A DNA stretch of 64,000 bases, taken from NCBI GenBank assembly GCA_015501605.1, contig JADNRZ010000016.1, positions 1,054,001-1,118,000 of the forward strand, given 5' to 3'. The stretch is from Panaeolus papilionaceus. Taxonomy: Eukaryota; Basidiomycota; Agaricomycetes; Agaricales. Each line of letters starts with the position of its first letter. Position 1 is the stretch's first letter. Made by a program: the position numbers and the translations under genes. The notes under the pieces are model-generated. The model made no database searches and was not told the DNA's origin. It saw nothing but the letters and a program-made list of their open reading frames with translations. Positions 32,879 through 42,139 of this stretch are shown here, in pieces.

Positions 32879-34883
32879 AGCTGACTCTTCAGACTTCGCC
32901 ACTGGTGCTGTACTCTCTCAGCAGTCTCCAGAAGATGGAAAGTGGCATCCAATTGCTTTCTTTTCCAAGTCACTCTCTCCTGTCGAAAGGAATTATGAGA
33001 TTCATGACAAGGAAATGCTTGCAATCATTCGAGCCTTACAGGAATGGAGACACTTCCTTGAGGGTGCCCGCCACAAGTTCGAGATCTGGACTGACCACAA
33101 GAACTTGGAATACTTCATGTCGTCTCAGAACCTCAACCGCAGGCAAGCCCGCTGGTCTCTCACTCTGGCCCGCTTTGACTTTGTCATGCAGCACAAGGCA
33201 GGAGCTACTATGGGAAAAGCAGATGCCCTCTCACGTCGGTCTGACCATGGTTCTAGTGAACGTGACAACCAGAACATCACCCTCCTCACCCCAGGGATGT
33301 TTGCAGTTCGTGCACTAGAAGGTCTGGAATTTGTTGGACAGGAACGCTCTCTGGTTCGTGAGATCTGTCGACATTCCAAGGAGGCCTCTGATCTTGAGGA
33401 CACTGTGGCCAAGGCAGTCAAGGCACTCAGAAAGACTGGATCTCAGTCTCTTCGCTCCTCAGAGTGGGATGAAGCTGATGGTCTTATCTACTTCTGTGGA
33501 AAGCTCTATGTTCCACCAGGTGGTGATCTTCGTCGTCGCATTGTGGCTCTCTGTCATGACTCCACTCTTGCTGGACACCCTGGACGTTGGAAGACCTTGG
33601 AGCTTGTGTCTAGGAACTACTGGTGGCCACGCATGTCTAAGTTCATTGGACTCTACACCAGCACCTGTGACATGTGTCTTAGGACCAAGACCATCAGGCA
33701 GCGACCCCTTGGAGAGCTTGAGCCCCTTGCTGTTCCTGACCGCCGTTGGGACCATATCAGTGTGGACTTCATTGTCGAGCTTCCTGAGTCCAATGGTTAT
33801 GATGCCATTATGGTTGTTGTTGACTCCCTTTCCAAACGCGCCCACTTCACTGCTACCACTACCACTGTCTCTGCCCTAGGCACTGCCCACATGTATCGTG
33901 ACCATATCTGGAAACTCCATGGCCTCCCATCCAAGGTAGTCTCTGATCGTGGTCCACAGTTCATTGCAGAGTTCACTACTGAACTCTACAGGCTGCTTGG
34001 GATTGAGCCAGCTCGTAGCACTGCCTATCACCCTCAAACTGATGGGCAGACTGAGCGTGTCAACCAGGAGTTGGAACAATACCTCAGGCTCTACATCTCT
34101 GAGCGACAGGATGACTGGTACGACATCCTTTCCATGGCCGAGTTTGCCTACAACAACCATGTCCACTCCTCCACCCAGCAGACTCCCTTCCTTCTAGACT
34201 CTGGTCAACATCCTCGCATGGGCTTTGAACCCCTTCCTCCCTCCCAGATGGAAACTGTGAATGAGTTCACTGATAGGATGAAGACTGCTCTTGAGGAAGC
34301 ACGTGCTGCCTTAGCAGCTGCTAAGGAGGACATGGCTAGGTACTACAACCGGCGTCGCACCAAGGCTCCTGAGATCAAGCCTGGAGATCGTGTCTACCTT
34401 GATGCCTCAGACATCCAAACCACTCGGCCATCCAAGAAGCTCTCCCACAAGCGAGTTGGTCCTTACCCAGTCATTTCTAGTGTTGGAAAGAATGCCTACC
34501 GTCTTCAGCTTCCTAAATCCCTCTCCCGCATCCATCCAGTCTTCCATGTTGTCAGACTCACTCCTGCTCCTTATGACCCCATCTCTGGTCGAAGAGCCAA
34601 GCTACCCCCACCTCCTGTGCTTGTTGACAATGTTGAAGAGTTTGTTGTGGAGAAGATTTTGAACAGCAAGTTCATCAGAGGCAAACTTCGATACCTGATC
34701 AAATGGGAAGGATACGATGCTGGTTGGAATTCTTGGGAACCAGCTGACGATGTCCATGCTCCTGACCTCATCAAAGACTTCTATGCAGAGAATCCTAAGG
34801 CTCCAAAGGTTATCAGGACCACCTATGCTCATATTCCTTATAAACAGGCTGGACTTCATGCTTCGAGGGCGAAGCAATCCTAG
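32871..34883 (+). pseudogene. pol: RNase H-integrase-chromodomain part of element 2 pol, out of frame with part 1
   Basis: It continues RLEADSSDFATGAVLS and HDKEMLAIIRALQEWRHFLE (RNase H), the integrase HHCC finger (LAGHPGRWKTL...CDMCLRTK), the DDE core (VDFIVELP, VSDRGPQF, HPQTDGQTERVNQE), and a chromodomain (EFVVEKILNSKF...YLIKWEGYDAGWNSWEP). The stop TAG is at 34881-34883. It is separated from part 1 by two single-base losses around CTCCCCTG (32834) and CCCTTTCC (32864). With identical LTRs these look either like assembly errors or a copy mobilised in trans. Confidence 0.85.
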
Positions 34884-34894
34884 AGGGGGGGTAA
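34881..34894 (+). other. Polypurine tract of element 2
   Basis: TAGAGGGGGGGTAA ends at the 3' LTR. It overlaps the pol stop codon. Confidence 0.6.
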
Positions 34895-35300
34895 TGTCAG
34901 GGGATCTCCTGCTACCTCCTATTGTTTTCCTTATTATTGTCCCTCTGTCTCTCTTTCCCCCTATTTCCCTTTCTCTATTTCATTATCTGGACATACCATG
35001 GACTCATATATATTATATTACACTCTCCTTTAGTTGCCACTCATTCATCATTTAGTTGTTGCCACTGTTTCATAGTCATTCCTTTGTGTTTCCCTTTGTT
35101 TATTCCCAAAGGCATTGTTTGGCATCAAGGCTGATGCCAATGCCAGCTCATCACTTAAATAGCTGTTCCACCTGGGTTTGATCCTTTACCTCTTTCTCTT
35201 TGGATCTCCCCCAGGTGAGTATACTTCCTGTATTTATGTAGAGCTGATATATATCTTTGGATCTCCCCCAGGACTTGTGTGTGTCTGAGGTGCCCTTACA
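34895..35300 (+). repeat. 3' LTR of element 2
   Basis: 406 bp, apparently identical to the 5' LTR, followed by GCGTG. Confidence 0.95.
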
Positions 35301-35890
35301 GCGTGCATGATATGTGCTGGTCCGGGATAGCCGCCAAAGTCTTTATACTTTTTATCGTTACCATCGGGAACACCAGGGGTACCTGGGTATGGTGATTGCT
35401 GGCGGCGCAACATGGTCATGCCCCGCGTTGGCACACGAGTCCCTAACACGGCGGAGAGTTGAGTTTTAAATAATAACTATGGAGGACGAACAAAAACTTA
35501 CTTCGACTGATGGGCGGATAGCGACCAGATGTTCTAGACACAGATGTCGACAAGTCAAATCCGACCATAGGTGGAGAACGAACGTGTGTCTCAGTTTCTG
35601 CAGGCGAGAGAGCTGTTGTAGCTGTCTTTGGGAATGAAGAGATTGCCTGGGCATCTGTGATAAGCTCCAAGCTTTCCAATGACCTTCTAACCTCGTCCTG
35701 GGTCGGAGAGGCGACGAGGAAATCATTAACCAATGTCCCTCCTGGGGTAGGTCCAACGATATGGAGGTCAGGATTGGCGAGTCCAGAGTATTATCTTGAC
35801 GGGGTGCAGGCTCTCTCGCCATGAAGGCTTGAATGGGGGAAGAAATATTGCTAAATATTGAAGCTCTGCTATGCGACTGAGAGCGCTTTT

Positions 35891-36021
35891 CACTGTGGGC
35901 CCCGGGTTATATATTCACAGAATATATCGTAAAGATGACAAACAAACACAAAGGTCTTTGTCGGGGGAACAAAGAATTTTCACAATAAATTCTGTGAATT
36001 TATAACCAGGTGTCCACAGTG
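35891..36021 (-). mobile_element. 131-bp inverted-repeat element coinciding with a TRK intron (introner-like)
   Basis: The terminal inverted repeats of about 36 bp (31 of 36 matching) begin CACTGTGG and end CCACAGTG. Flanks are TTTT on both sides (35887-35890, 36022-36025). On the TRK coding strand the ends supply a GT donor (CACT/GTGG, 36017) and an AG acceptor (CCACAG/TG, 35893). Splicing there joins ...VTASKTL to EKRSQSHSR in an open frame. CACTG ends with a short duplication resemble CACTA-type MITEs, but the superfamily is not certain. Confidence 0.6.
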
Positions 36022-36827
36022 TTTTGGAAGCGGTCACAGTAAATTCGCAATGCGTGAGAAAATAGCGCCTAAGACGAAGACATTTAAGAAAATCTTGGAA
36101 GGGCTTAGCAGCTGGTGATAGCCTACTTTCGAACAAGTACCTTGAGATGATCGTGATGTCTCCCTGTCAGGATATGGTCAGAACAGCCACAAACTGTGCA
36201 AAACTAAGCCATGATCGGCATTCTTCACTTACAATGATCATTAGAAAGTACATGATAACCTGCTGCCAAGTCAATGTTGACAGGTTAACAGTGGATAACC
36301 CGGTGACTGTCATGGCTGAGTAACATAGGAACATCGAGTCCAAGAAACTAATATGATAACGCCCATTCGAGGCAAAGAAAATCCCCGAGAATATCAATGG
36401 GATGAATGTAAAGGCTGCGAGGTGAAGTCGAAAAAAAGTCATCTCCCGTTCAACGAAGTCGAGACATCGTGCGAACAACCTCCATCCCTTTGAAAGGTTC
36501 TTGCTCAGGTGATGCCTTCCGGAGGTGCCATTCGGGTGAAGTCCATTTTCGAGGATATGAGGGGTTTTTGACTGGTCCATTGTGTGCGTTGATGCATTGC
36601 TTATATGGATTTAACTCCTATTTGGATTAGTCCAATTCAATCTCATGCACTCTCAACGCCCTCCAAACTTGTGACAGTTATTCATAACGTGTATAACACG
36701 TTGTTTCATCGACAAAGAGGTCGCACTGATATATGCAGAAGTAGAAAGGGAGTTGGTGTTAAAATTATGAAGATATCTGGTGTATGTGCATCAGCGTACC
36801 AAAATACTGTTAAGTAAACGTCGCGAA

Positions 36828-38097
36828 TCAGCCAATTACCTTCATAATATTTTCGTATATTGTGAACACGATACCACCACTCAACTACGCAACGGTGAGT
36901 CAAGCATGCGGGGGGAAAGTAACGAAAGACTTACCACCAAGCGTGTTAAACGAGGTGTTGTGCCCGTCCAGAACTGCAGAAGACCTTCTTCGGTAAAGAT
37001 TCTATAATCGCAGTGGAATGAGTTCCTGTATTGAGCACGAGCTTCCAGAGTTTGCATCCTCGTTTTAATAACACTACGACGCAGGTCAGCAGTAGAACGG
37101 GGTCGTGAACCCGCAATTCCGCCTATGGTGAAGGTGAAAGCACTAGGAAGTTGTTAACCCGGCCTCATGGTTCCTCGCACAAATTGCTTGAGGGTTGCAT
37201 ACGTTGTGAATCGGACCGCAGAGTTAGCTCCTTAACGCATCATCTAAAGAGCTAACATGAGGACAGGAGCAGCCAGCGGAAAAAAGTGATAACATACACA
37301 GGGTATAGACCTCTGTAGATACCAGAAATACCCTCCGTTCTAACTATTGATACGGTTCCATGATCAGTTCACGATATTGAGGATTTGATCTTTTGGCGTC
37401 TTCAACGAGCTTAGTTCTGATAACAGTATCGTTAGAAAGTGCCAAAGTTCGTAAATGTGAAATCATACTTGATAGTTTCTGAATGCGTTGGCGAGTACAG
37501 CTTCTGTCATTCCTGCTCCAAGACCAGCTGAGGAAATGTCAATGACGATCCCATCGTTGAAAATTGTAAACACACCTAAAAGACTTTGCGATGGAGAGAT
37601 TTTCCCATAAGGAAGTATTAGTACAGTGATATTAACCAGAAATAACATCTCGCACCACTTTGTCTGCCAGCTGCTTCTTGAAGTAATCATATGCGACGAA
37701 TCGCACACCAGCCTTCAAAGAGTTTCCAACAACTAGGGCAGTGCATCCAGAGTACAGTCCAGTAATACCCTTGGTTCGGACAGTGTTCTTGACAATTGCA
37801 AACGGACCTTCTTTCTATGATAGTAACATTAAACCAGCTGCTACACGGTTTGTTGAGAACTCACGTTGACCACCGAACTGCGATCTTGTCTTCACAAACT
37901 CAGTTGGATACGTCACAAACCTGTGATTCTACCGAATATAAGTCAGAACAAGGGGACTCGAATAGAATTGCCGTACGCTTCGATAGCCCCTGCGGTCGCA
38001 CCAGCCAACCTATGCAGAATTTCAAGACTTTCCGAAAACCCACATGTTAGGAGTATCCTTACAAAGAATGCAACGGCTTTTCGTTTTTCGCTGCCAT
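36828..38097 (-). pseudogene. ctp1: Mitochondrial tricarboxylate (citrate) carrier, decayed
   Basis: Start MAAKNEKPLHSL at 38097. Exons then give LAGATAGAIEAF, VTYPTEFVKTRSQFGGQ, EGPFAIVKNTVRTKGITGLY, GNSLKAGVRFVAYDYFKKQL, AGLGAGMTEAVLA, SETIKTKLVEDAKRSNPQYR, NSAVRFTTYATLKQFVRGT, VIKTRMQTLEARAQYRNSF, GLLQFWTGTTPRLTRLV and SGGIVFTIYENIMKVIG with stop at 36828-36830. This is the three-repeat mitochondrial carrier pattern, with PTEFVKTR, SETIKTK and a damaged PLDVIKTR signature. Two bases are missing between AVLA and the SETIK motif (near 37480), and the segment before VIKTRMQ no longer encodes the expected P-x-D signature. It is probably non-functional. Intact homologs exchange citrate for malate across the inner membrane. 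Confidence 0.8.
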
Positions 38098-38537
38098 TAT
38101 CAGAGTTGGACCTGGTCAGGGAGAGAGATGTTAGAGGGACGCGAAGAAAATGGTTATATAAATTCTGTACTTCTTGAAATGCGATCCCGACTAACAGTTG
38201 TTCGGAGTTCATCGGTTTTAAACTCAGCACATTATTTTCTGCTGTAGCTTGTAGACAGTGGTAGACCCGCACTTGACACTACAGCGAACATTGGATTTAT
38301 ATCGGAGTTCTTAGGACATAATGGACATAATGGTACATAGATCTACATGACATGATGATGGTTGAATAATGAAAAATTGTATGTAACTGGAAGAGAAATC
38401 ATGAAGGATGTGCGAAGATATATGTACATCACCGAAAGCAAGGGGAAAGCGGCGACACGACTGGTACAATATGGGGCAAAATGCAGAAGTACTACAATAA
38501 AAATTCATAAAAAAAGAAGAAAAGCCTGCCTCGTTTC
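38098..38537. other. Intergenic spacer
   Basis: Upstream region of the citrate-carrier gene and downstream of the next gene. No feature is seen. Confidence 0.4.
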
Positions 38538-39085
38538 TCAATCGTCGTTCTTGATGTCGTTAAGGTAGTGAATGACGAGAGATGTACCTGCACGGACGTC
38601 ATCAAGAGCCCCAACTTGAATCGCCTCGAGCTTGCTGAATTTATCAGGGTTGAAACGAAGGAGCGCCTGTTTGACAACCCTAGCACGAGACTTGGCAGAA
38701 GCCGCAGCTTGATAGAAAGCCTCAAAAGCCTCCTCGGTCAAGTTGCTGGGACGAGCAGCATCAGAAAGCACAGGCCACGGTATCTGTCTAAACGAGATAG
38801 GAGGAATGTTGTCGGAACCTCGGAGAACCTTCCATATGGCTTCATGGAGGGCAACACGTTGCTGCCTGGTAATCCTGCTGGAAGTACTGGGCTCGGGGTA
38901 GGGAGCAATTCGAGGTGGTGGAGCAGGTCGAGGCACCTCCTGGGCAGGAGCGGGCTGAGGGGGGGCTGGGGACGAGGAACTTCCTGACAAGGTTGGGGGC
39001 GAGGGGCCTCCTGGCGAGGCTGGGGAGTGGGCAGAGGGCGAGGAGCTTCCTGGCGAGGAGGGCCCGGAGAAGTGCAGTCCGCCAT
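38538..39085 (-). CDS. Small protein with LLRFNPDKF motif (fungal NF-kappa-B inhibitor-like 1-type family)
   Basis: ATG at 39085 opens MADCTSPGPPRQEAPRP with a proline repeat (QEAPRPxP/QEVPRPQP). The C-terminal domain reads RVALHEAIWKVL, IPPISFRQIPWPVL, LTEEAFEAFYQA, VKQALLRFNPDKFSKL and SLVIHYLNDI, the pattern of Agaricomycete proteins related to NFKBIL1 (LLRWHPDKF-type helix). The two parts are in different frames. The shift lies at a run of seven C on the coding strand (38959-38965), and one added base gives exactly 549 nt, 182 residues. I regard the gene as real with a probable homopolymer error. Function unknown. Confidence 0.7.
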
Positions 39086-39466
39086 GGAAATATCATTGAA
39101 GTTGTACTGCGGCTCCGCTTCGTCGCAAACTGTTCGCATAGAAACGTCGACTGGAATAGGCCCCGCAAATTATTGATAGTGCTAGTTGGTATTAGTGGTG
39201 GCAGAATACAGGTCGCTTGAAAAACTCGCTGTTGAGCATCAGCCCGAAAGTCGAAATTTCTTGCTTGGCCGGTCTAGAAATTTAAATATCAGTCTCGAAA
39301 GTCAAAATATCAGACTGAATAAAATTGACCAGTCATGATTTGCTTGCTGACCGACGTCGGATTTCCTTTTTACTATGTATATGGATTGGATTACAAGTCC
39401 TTTGCTAAAGCGTAACACCCTCTCCTTTTTCACACCTTTCTCCATTCTTTAAATCATAGTCTATCA

Positions 39467-40424
39467 ATGAGCCTCCTGGATCGCGACTATACAAGGAATA
39501 TCACTGGCAAGCCATTTTGGCCTCCTTCGGGTATCAATGCTTCTCGTGGGCGCAAACTTGCTGGATGTACGGGTTTAAAATTTGAAACACTTGTTCCTGA
39601 CTTGGAGTCCCGCTAGACCGACGACTAACACCCATTCTGCAGTTACCCTTGTAAATGCCTCAGCCACAGAGGATCCTGAACGATACTATGAGCATGCTGC
39701 AGCAAATACGATCCGGTCTGGTCTTCACGCTGACGTTTTCCCGCATCCAACGGACGCATGCATGATCAAAAGGTTCAAATGGAGGGTCAACCGCCGAAAT
39801 CTCATTACGGAGCTGAACGGTTTGAAAAGGGCAGATCAGCTGGTTAAGTGTGTGCATGACCCGGCTACCGTTGGTCAGTACTTCATTTACATGAAGCCGG
39901 TTCTGGAGCGTGGGCTTGCACAGGTGGGATCGATGGTGGCGGAGTACAAGAGCCAAGGCAACGGCAAAGACCCCTATGTGATATTGCACGACAAGATTAG
40001 GGACAAGGCGATAGAGTATGCTGTCCATCGCAAGATAGGCCATCGCGACATCCAAAGGAAGAACGTTAGAACATCGGGGTCTTCCCTTGAAACCTTGGTT
40101 GTCGACCTCGTTGATTGGTCAACTTGGGACGAAATCCATGATGATCCAAACGATCCAACGTTGGCGGCTGGGGAAATTGAAGTGTATGTGGGGTCCTATT
40201 TGGTAAGTAGCTTCGCTTCAATTTGCTGTAAAGCACCAGGTGACGATGGCATAGTCTGATATTACACATCTGCTTTTCAGAATGCGGCCATACAACAAGT
40301 CATCAGAAGTCTACCGCTGGCTCCCGAACATAGTCCAAGTCCGACTGGCTCCGGAACGGCATCGTCTCGTCCCACGGATGCTGGCCCTCCAGCTACTAAC
40401 AGCAGGGATACGCTCTTGGGATAA
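39467..40424 (+). CDS. Protein of unknown function, 267 residues
   Basis: Three exons, 39467-39566, 39643-40202 and 40281-40424, give 804 nt with an uninterrupted frame and consensus splice sites. It starts MSLLDRDYTRNITGKPFWPP. The middle exon is charged and mostly helical in character (FKWRVNRRNLITELNGLKRA, KDPYVILHDKIRDKAIEYAV). The C-terminus is Pro/Ser-rich (LAPEHSPSPTGSGTASSRPT). I do not recognise the family, and no membrane segment or signal peptide is seen. The stop codon lies inside the first copy of the 22-bp quasi-palindrome array. Confidence 0.65.
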
Positions 40425-41189
40425 CCCGGGAGCGTGTTCTTTAGCTAGAACGCGAGGTTGGGACGATGGGAGTAAGGGATGAAGAAGATGCTCCTGGGAT
40501 AACCCGGAAGCGTCTTCTTCTTCTTTGGAGACCTAGAAATAGTTGAAAAGCCGCTTTTGGGATAACTCATGAGCGGAATATTGCTGTATGTAATGTGTAT
40601 GAGAGGCCTCATTGCTCCTGGGATGTCCTGAGAGCAATGACGGCAGTGAATGAAGAAGACCTAGAAATGGTTGAAAAATCGCTCTTGGGATAACCCATGA
40701 GCGGTATATTGCTGTATGTAATGTGCATGAGAGGCCTCATTGGTCCTAGGATGTCCCGAGAGCAACGACAACGGTGGTGGTGAAGGGATGATGGAGGTGA
40801 TGAAGGAAGGTGGTGGATAGAGAGACAGGAGCATCAGAGTCACCCAGTTAGGAAGTCGCTGTCACGAGCTACGTCACACGCTCTTGACAAACTCGTTACA
40901 GCCTGAGCGCTTTCTTCAGTGCACCTCATCATTAGGTACATGGTGGTGGTTGTTGATGAACAAAAGCAAAAGCATCACAATACTTAGGTGATGCTGAGGC
41001 TCCTCTCTCTGACCACCACCACCACCACCTCTTCCTCCCTTCCAGGTCCTTGCTCCTGGGTAATCCCAAGAGCGATGGAAATTTCCGTCCATCTTCTTGA
41101 GTCAATATGTTGCTTCTGGGTTAACCCAAGAGCAACGGATCATGACACGCATACTGAACACTCAGTCCTCTATCGGGTTAACCCAAAGC
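40412..41189. repeat. Array of nine 22-bp quasi-palindromes
   Basis: Copies start at 40412, 40490, 40553, 40614, 40681, 40742, 41052, 41112 and 41172 (last one partial). Left half-site GCTCYTGGGWT, right half-site AACCCRRGAGC. Most starts are 60-67 bp apart, and the one large gap (310 bp) is near five periods. Flanking DNA between some copies is also similar (TATTGCTGTATGTAATGTG...GAGAGGCCTCATTG), showing tandem origin. Confidence 0.8.
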
Positions 41190-42139
41190 TTGCTACGCAC
41201 GGGTTCCAACGTTCCCAACCCCTAGCTTTACCAATTCAGACACACCTAACACCAACTCTTGCTTGCATCTTGCAACCTGCTTAACCCGCCGTTTGGTTGT
41301 TTAAATTTAAATTTGGTCGTTGACAGATCTACATTTATAATTACATCATGATGTCGAAGGTGCATGAAATGATGGGAAGTTGTAAATTTAACGAGTCGAG
41401 ACCTTGGCTATATGATGGTACTTACATATGTACGATACTGGTACTGATGATCAGCATGAGTATGTATGACTCTACCAGTGAGAGGGCGCTAAGTTTAGCA
41501 TTGTATGGATGGATGGATGAGGCTGTGAGTGATTATGGTTGCAACACATCGACGTCAGCATTGACATGATATACATCGTTGATTGATGAAGATGAAGATA
41601 GCTAAGGGTCTGCCATGGATGTAAAAGTAGGTCCTACGTCGACATAGAAGATCGAAGAAGAGACAAGAGAAAAAAGCAAAGAGAAGGCAGTGATGACGAG
41701 AGGAAAGGGAGTGAAAGAGAATGTCAACGATTAAACAATTAAATAAAAGGCTATTATTTAAGAAACCTACTCCACGACAAAAAGAATATAAGATAAGCCA
41801 GACAGAAAAGAAAAGAAGGGAAGGACGAGGAGCAAAAATCAACTATCTACACAAACATACAGGTATATGCGTGTTGTACAATTAACAGTACGATGTCACA
41901 ACGCCCCGTATTCTACAGCACTAGCCCCAAGGCGGCTCACAGTTCATCCAACCCCATCGCAAAATACTAAATACCAGTCAATGTACATGCATGTCTTATA
42001 TCATATCATAAAAGGTCGTAAATGAATATAATCCAGGACACACCACACGCAGTCCTATCGCAGGGAATATCCAACCACCAACCTCTACATCGCATCGCAA
42101 CCTCCACTCCACCACCCAGACTCCAAGATCGAGAATGAA
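41190..42139. other. Intergenic region between convergent genes
   Basis: Low-complexity AT-rich and GA-rich stretches. No gene is supported. Confidence 0.4.

Larger units (their letters stand above)
29043..35300 (+). mobile_element. Ty3/gypsy chromovirus-type LTR retrotransposon (element 2)
   Basis: LTRs of 406 bp (29043-29448 and 34895-35300) appear identical. The target duplication is GCGTG at 29038-29042 and 35301-35305. Single gag-pol frame with a frameshift in RNase H, then integrase and chromodomain. It lies antisense to the TRK gene it interrupts. Removing it with one duplication rejoins the TRK exon in frame. Identical LTRs mean a very young insertion. Confidence 0.95.
27154..36580 (-). 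pseudogene. trk: High-affinity K+ transporter of the TRK family, split and 3'-truncated
   Basis: It starts MDQSKTPHILENG at 36580, then WRLFARCLDFVEREMTFFRL with the first membrane-pore-membrane unit (MFLCYSAMTVTGLSTVNLST). The exon containing GTRVPTRGMTMLRR...KDFGGYPGP joins across element 2 in frame (HIMHA/AVRIAAP) to LKFSGLVVSRNSDFHTETLS, ALRLLSYAVPA, FAFFQVMGAYTGGGLSLVDM, GMVPFQNAYLMI, IFVILAGNHAL, GLPAYESIPTAPRVIAGLFQ, SLRFLYIVMMYIT, VAISIRSTN and EECSLGVFEPPPEDEDEEP, then RRQMSI. These are hallmark TRK segments. Homology ends at the solo LTR, so the last membrane segments are lost. Single-base losses at C runs (minus strand) occur near 35745 and 27680. The remaining exons are otherwise very well preserved, pointing to recent inactivation or partly to assembly errors. 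Confidence 0.9.

Noticed and set aside
40434..40447. TGTTCTTTAGCTAG, a 14-base match to the R region of the element-1 LTR
   Set aside because: No TATA box, LTR ends or flanking LTR similarity around it. Treated as coincidence.
40412..41189. CRISPR-like appearance of spaced palindromic repeats
   Set aside because: This is a spliceosomal eukaryotic genome with no cas genes. Repeats are imperfect, and some spacers are related to each other, as in decayed tandem repeats.
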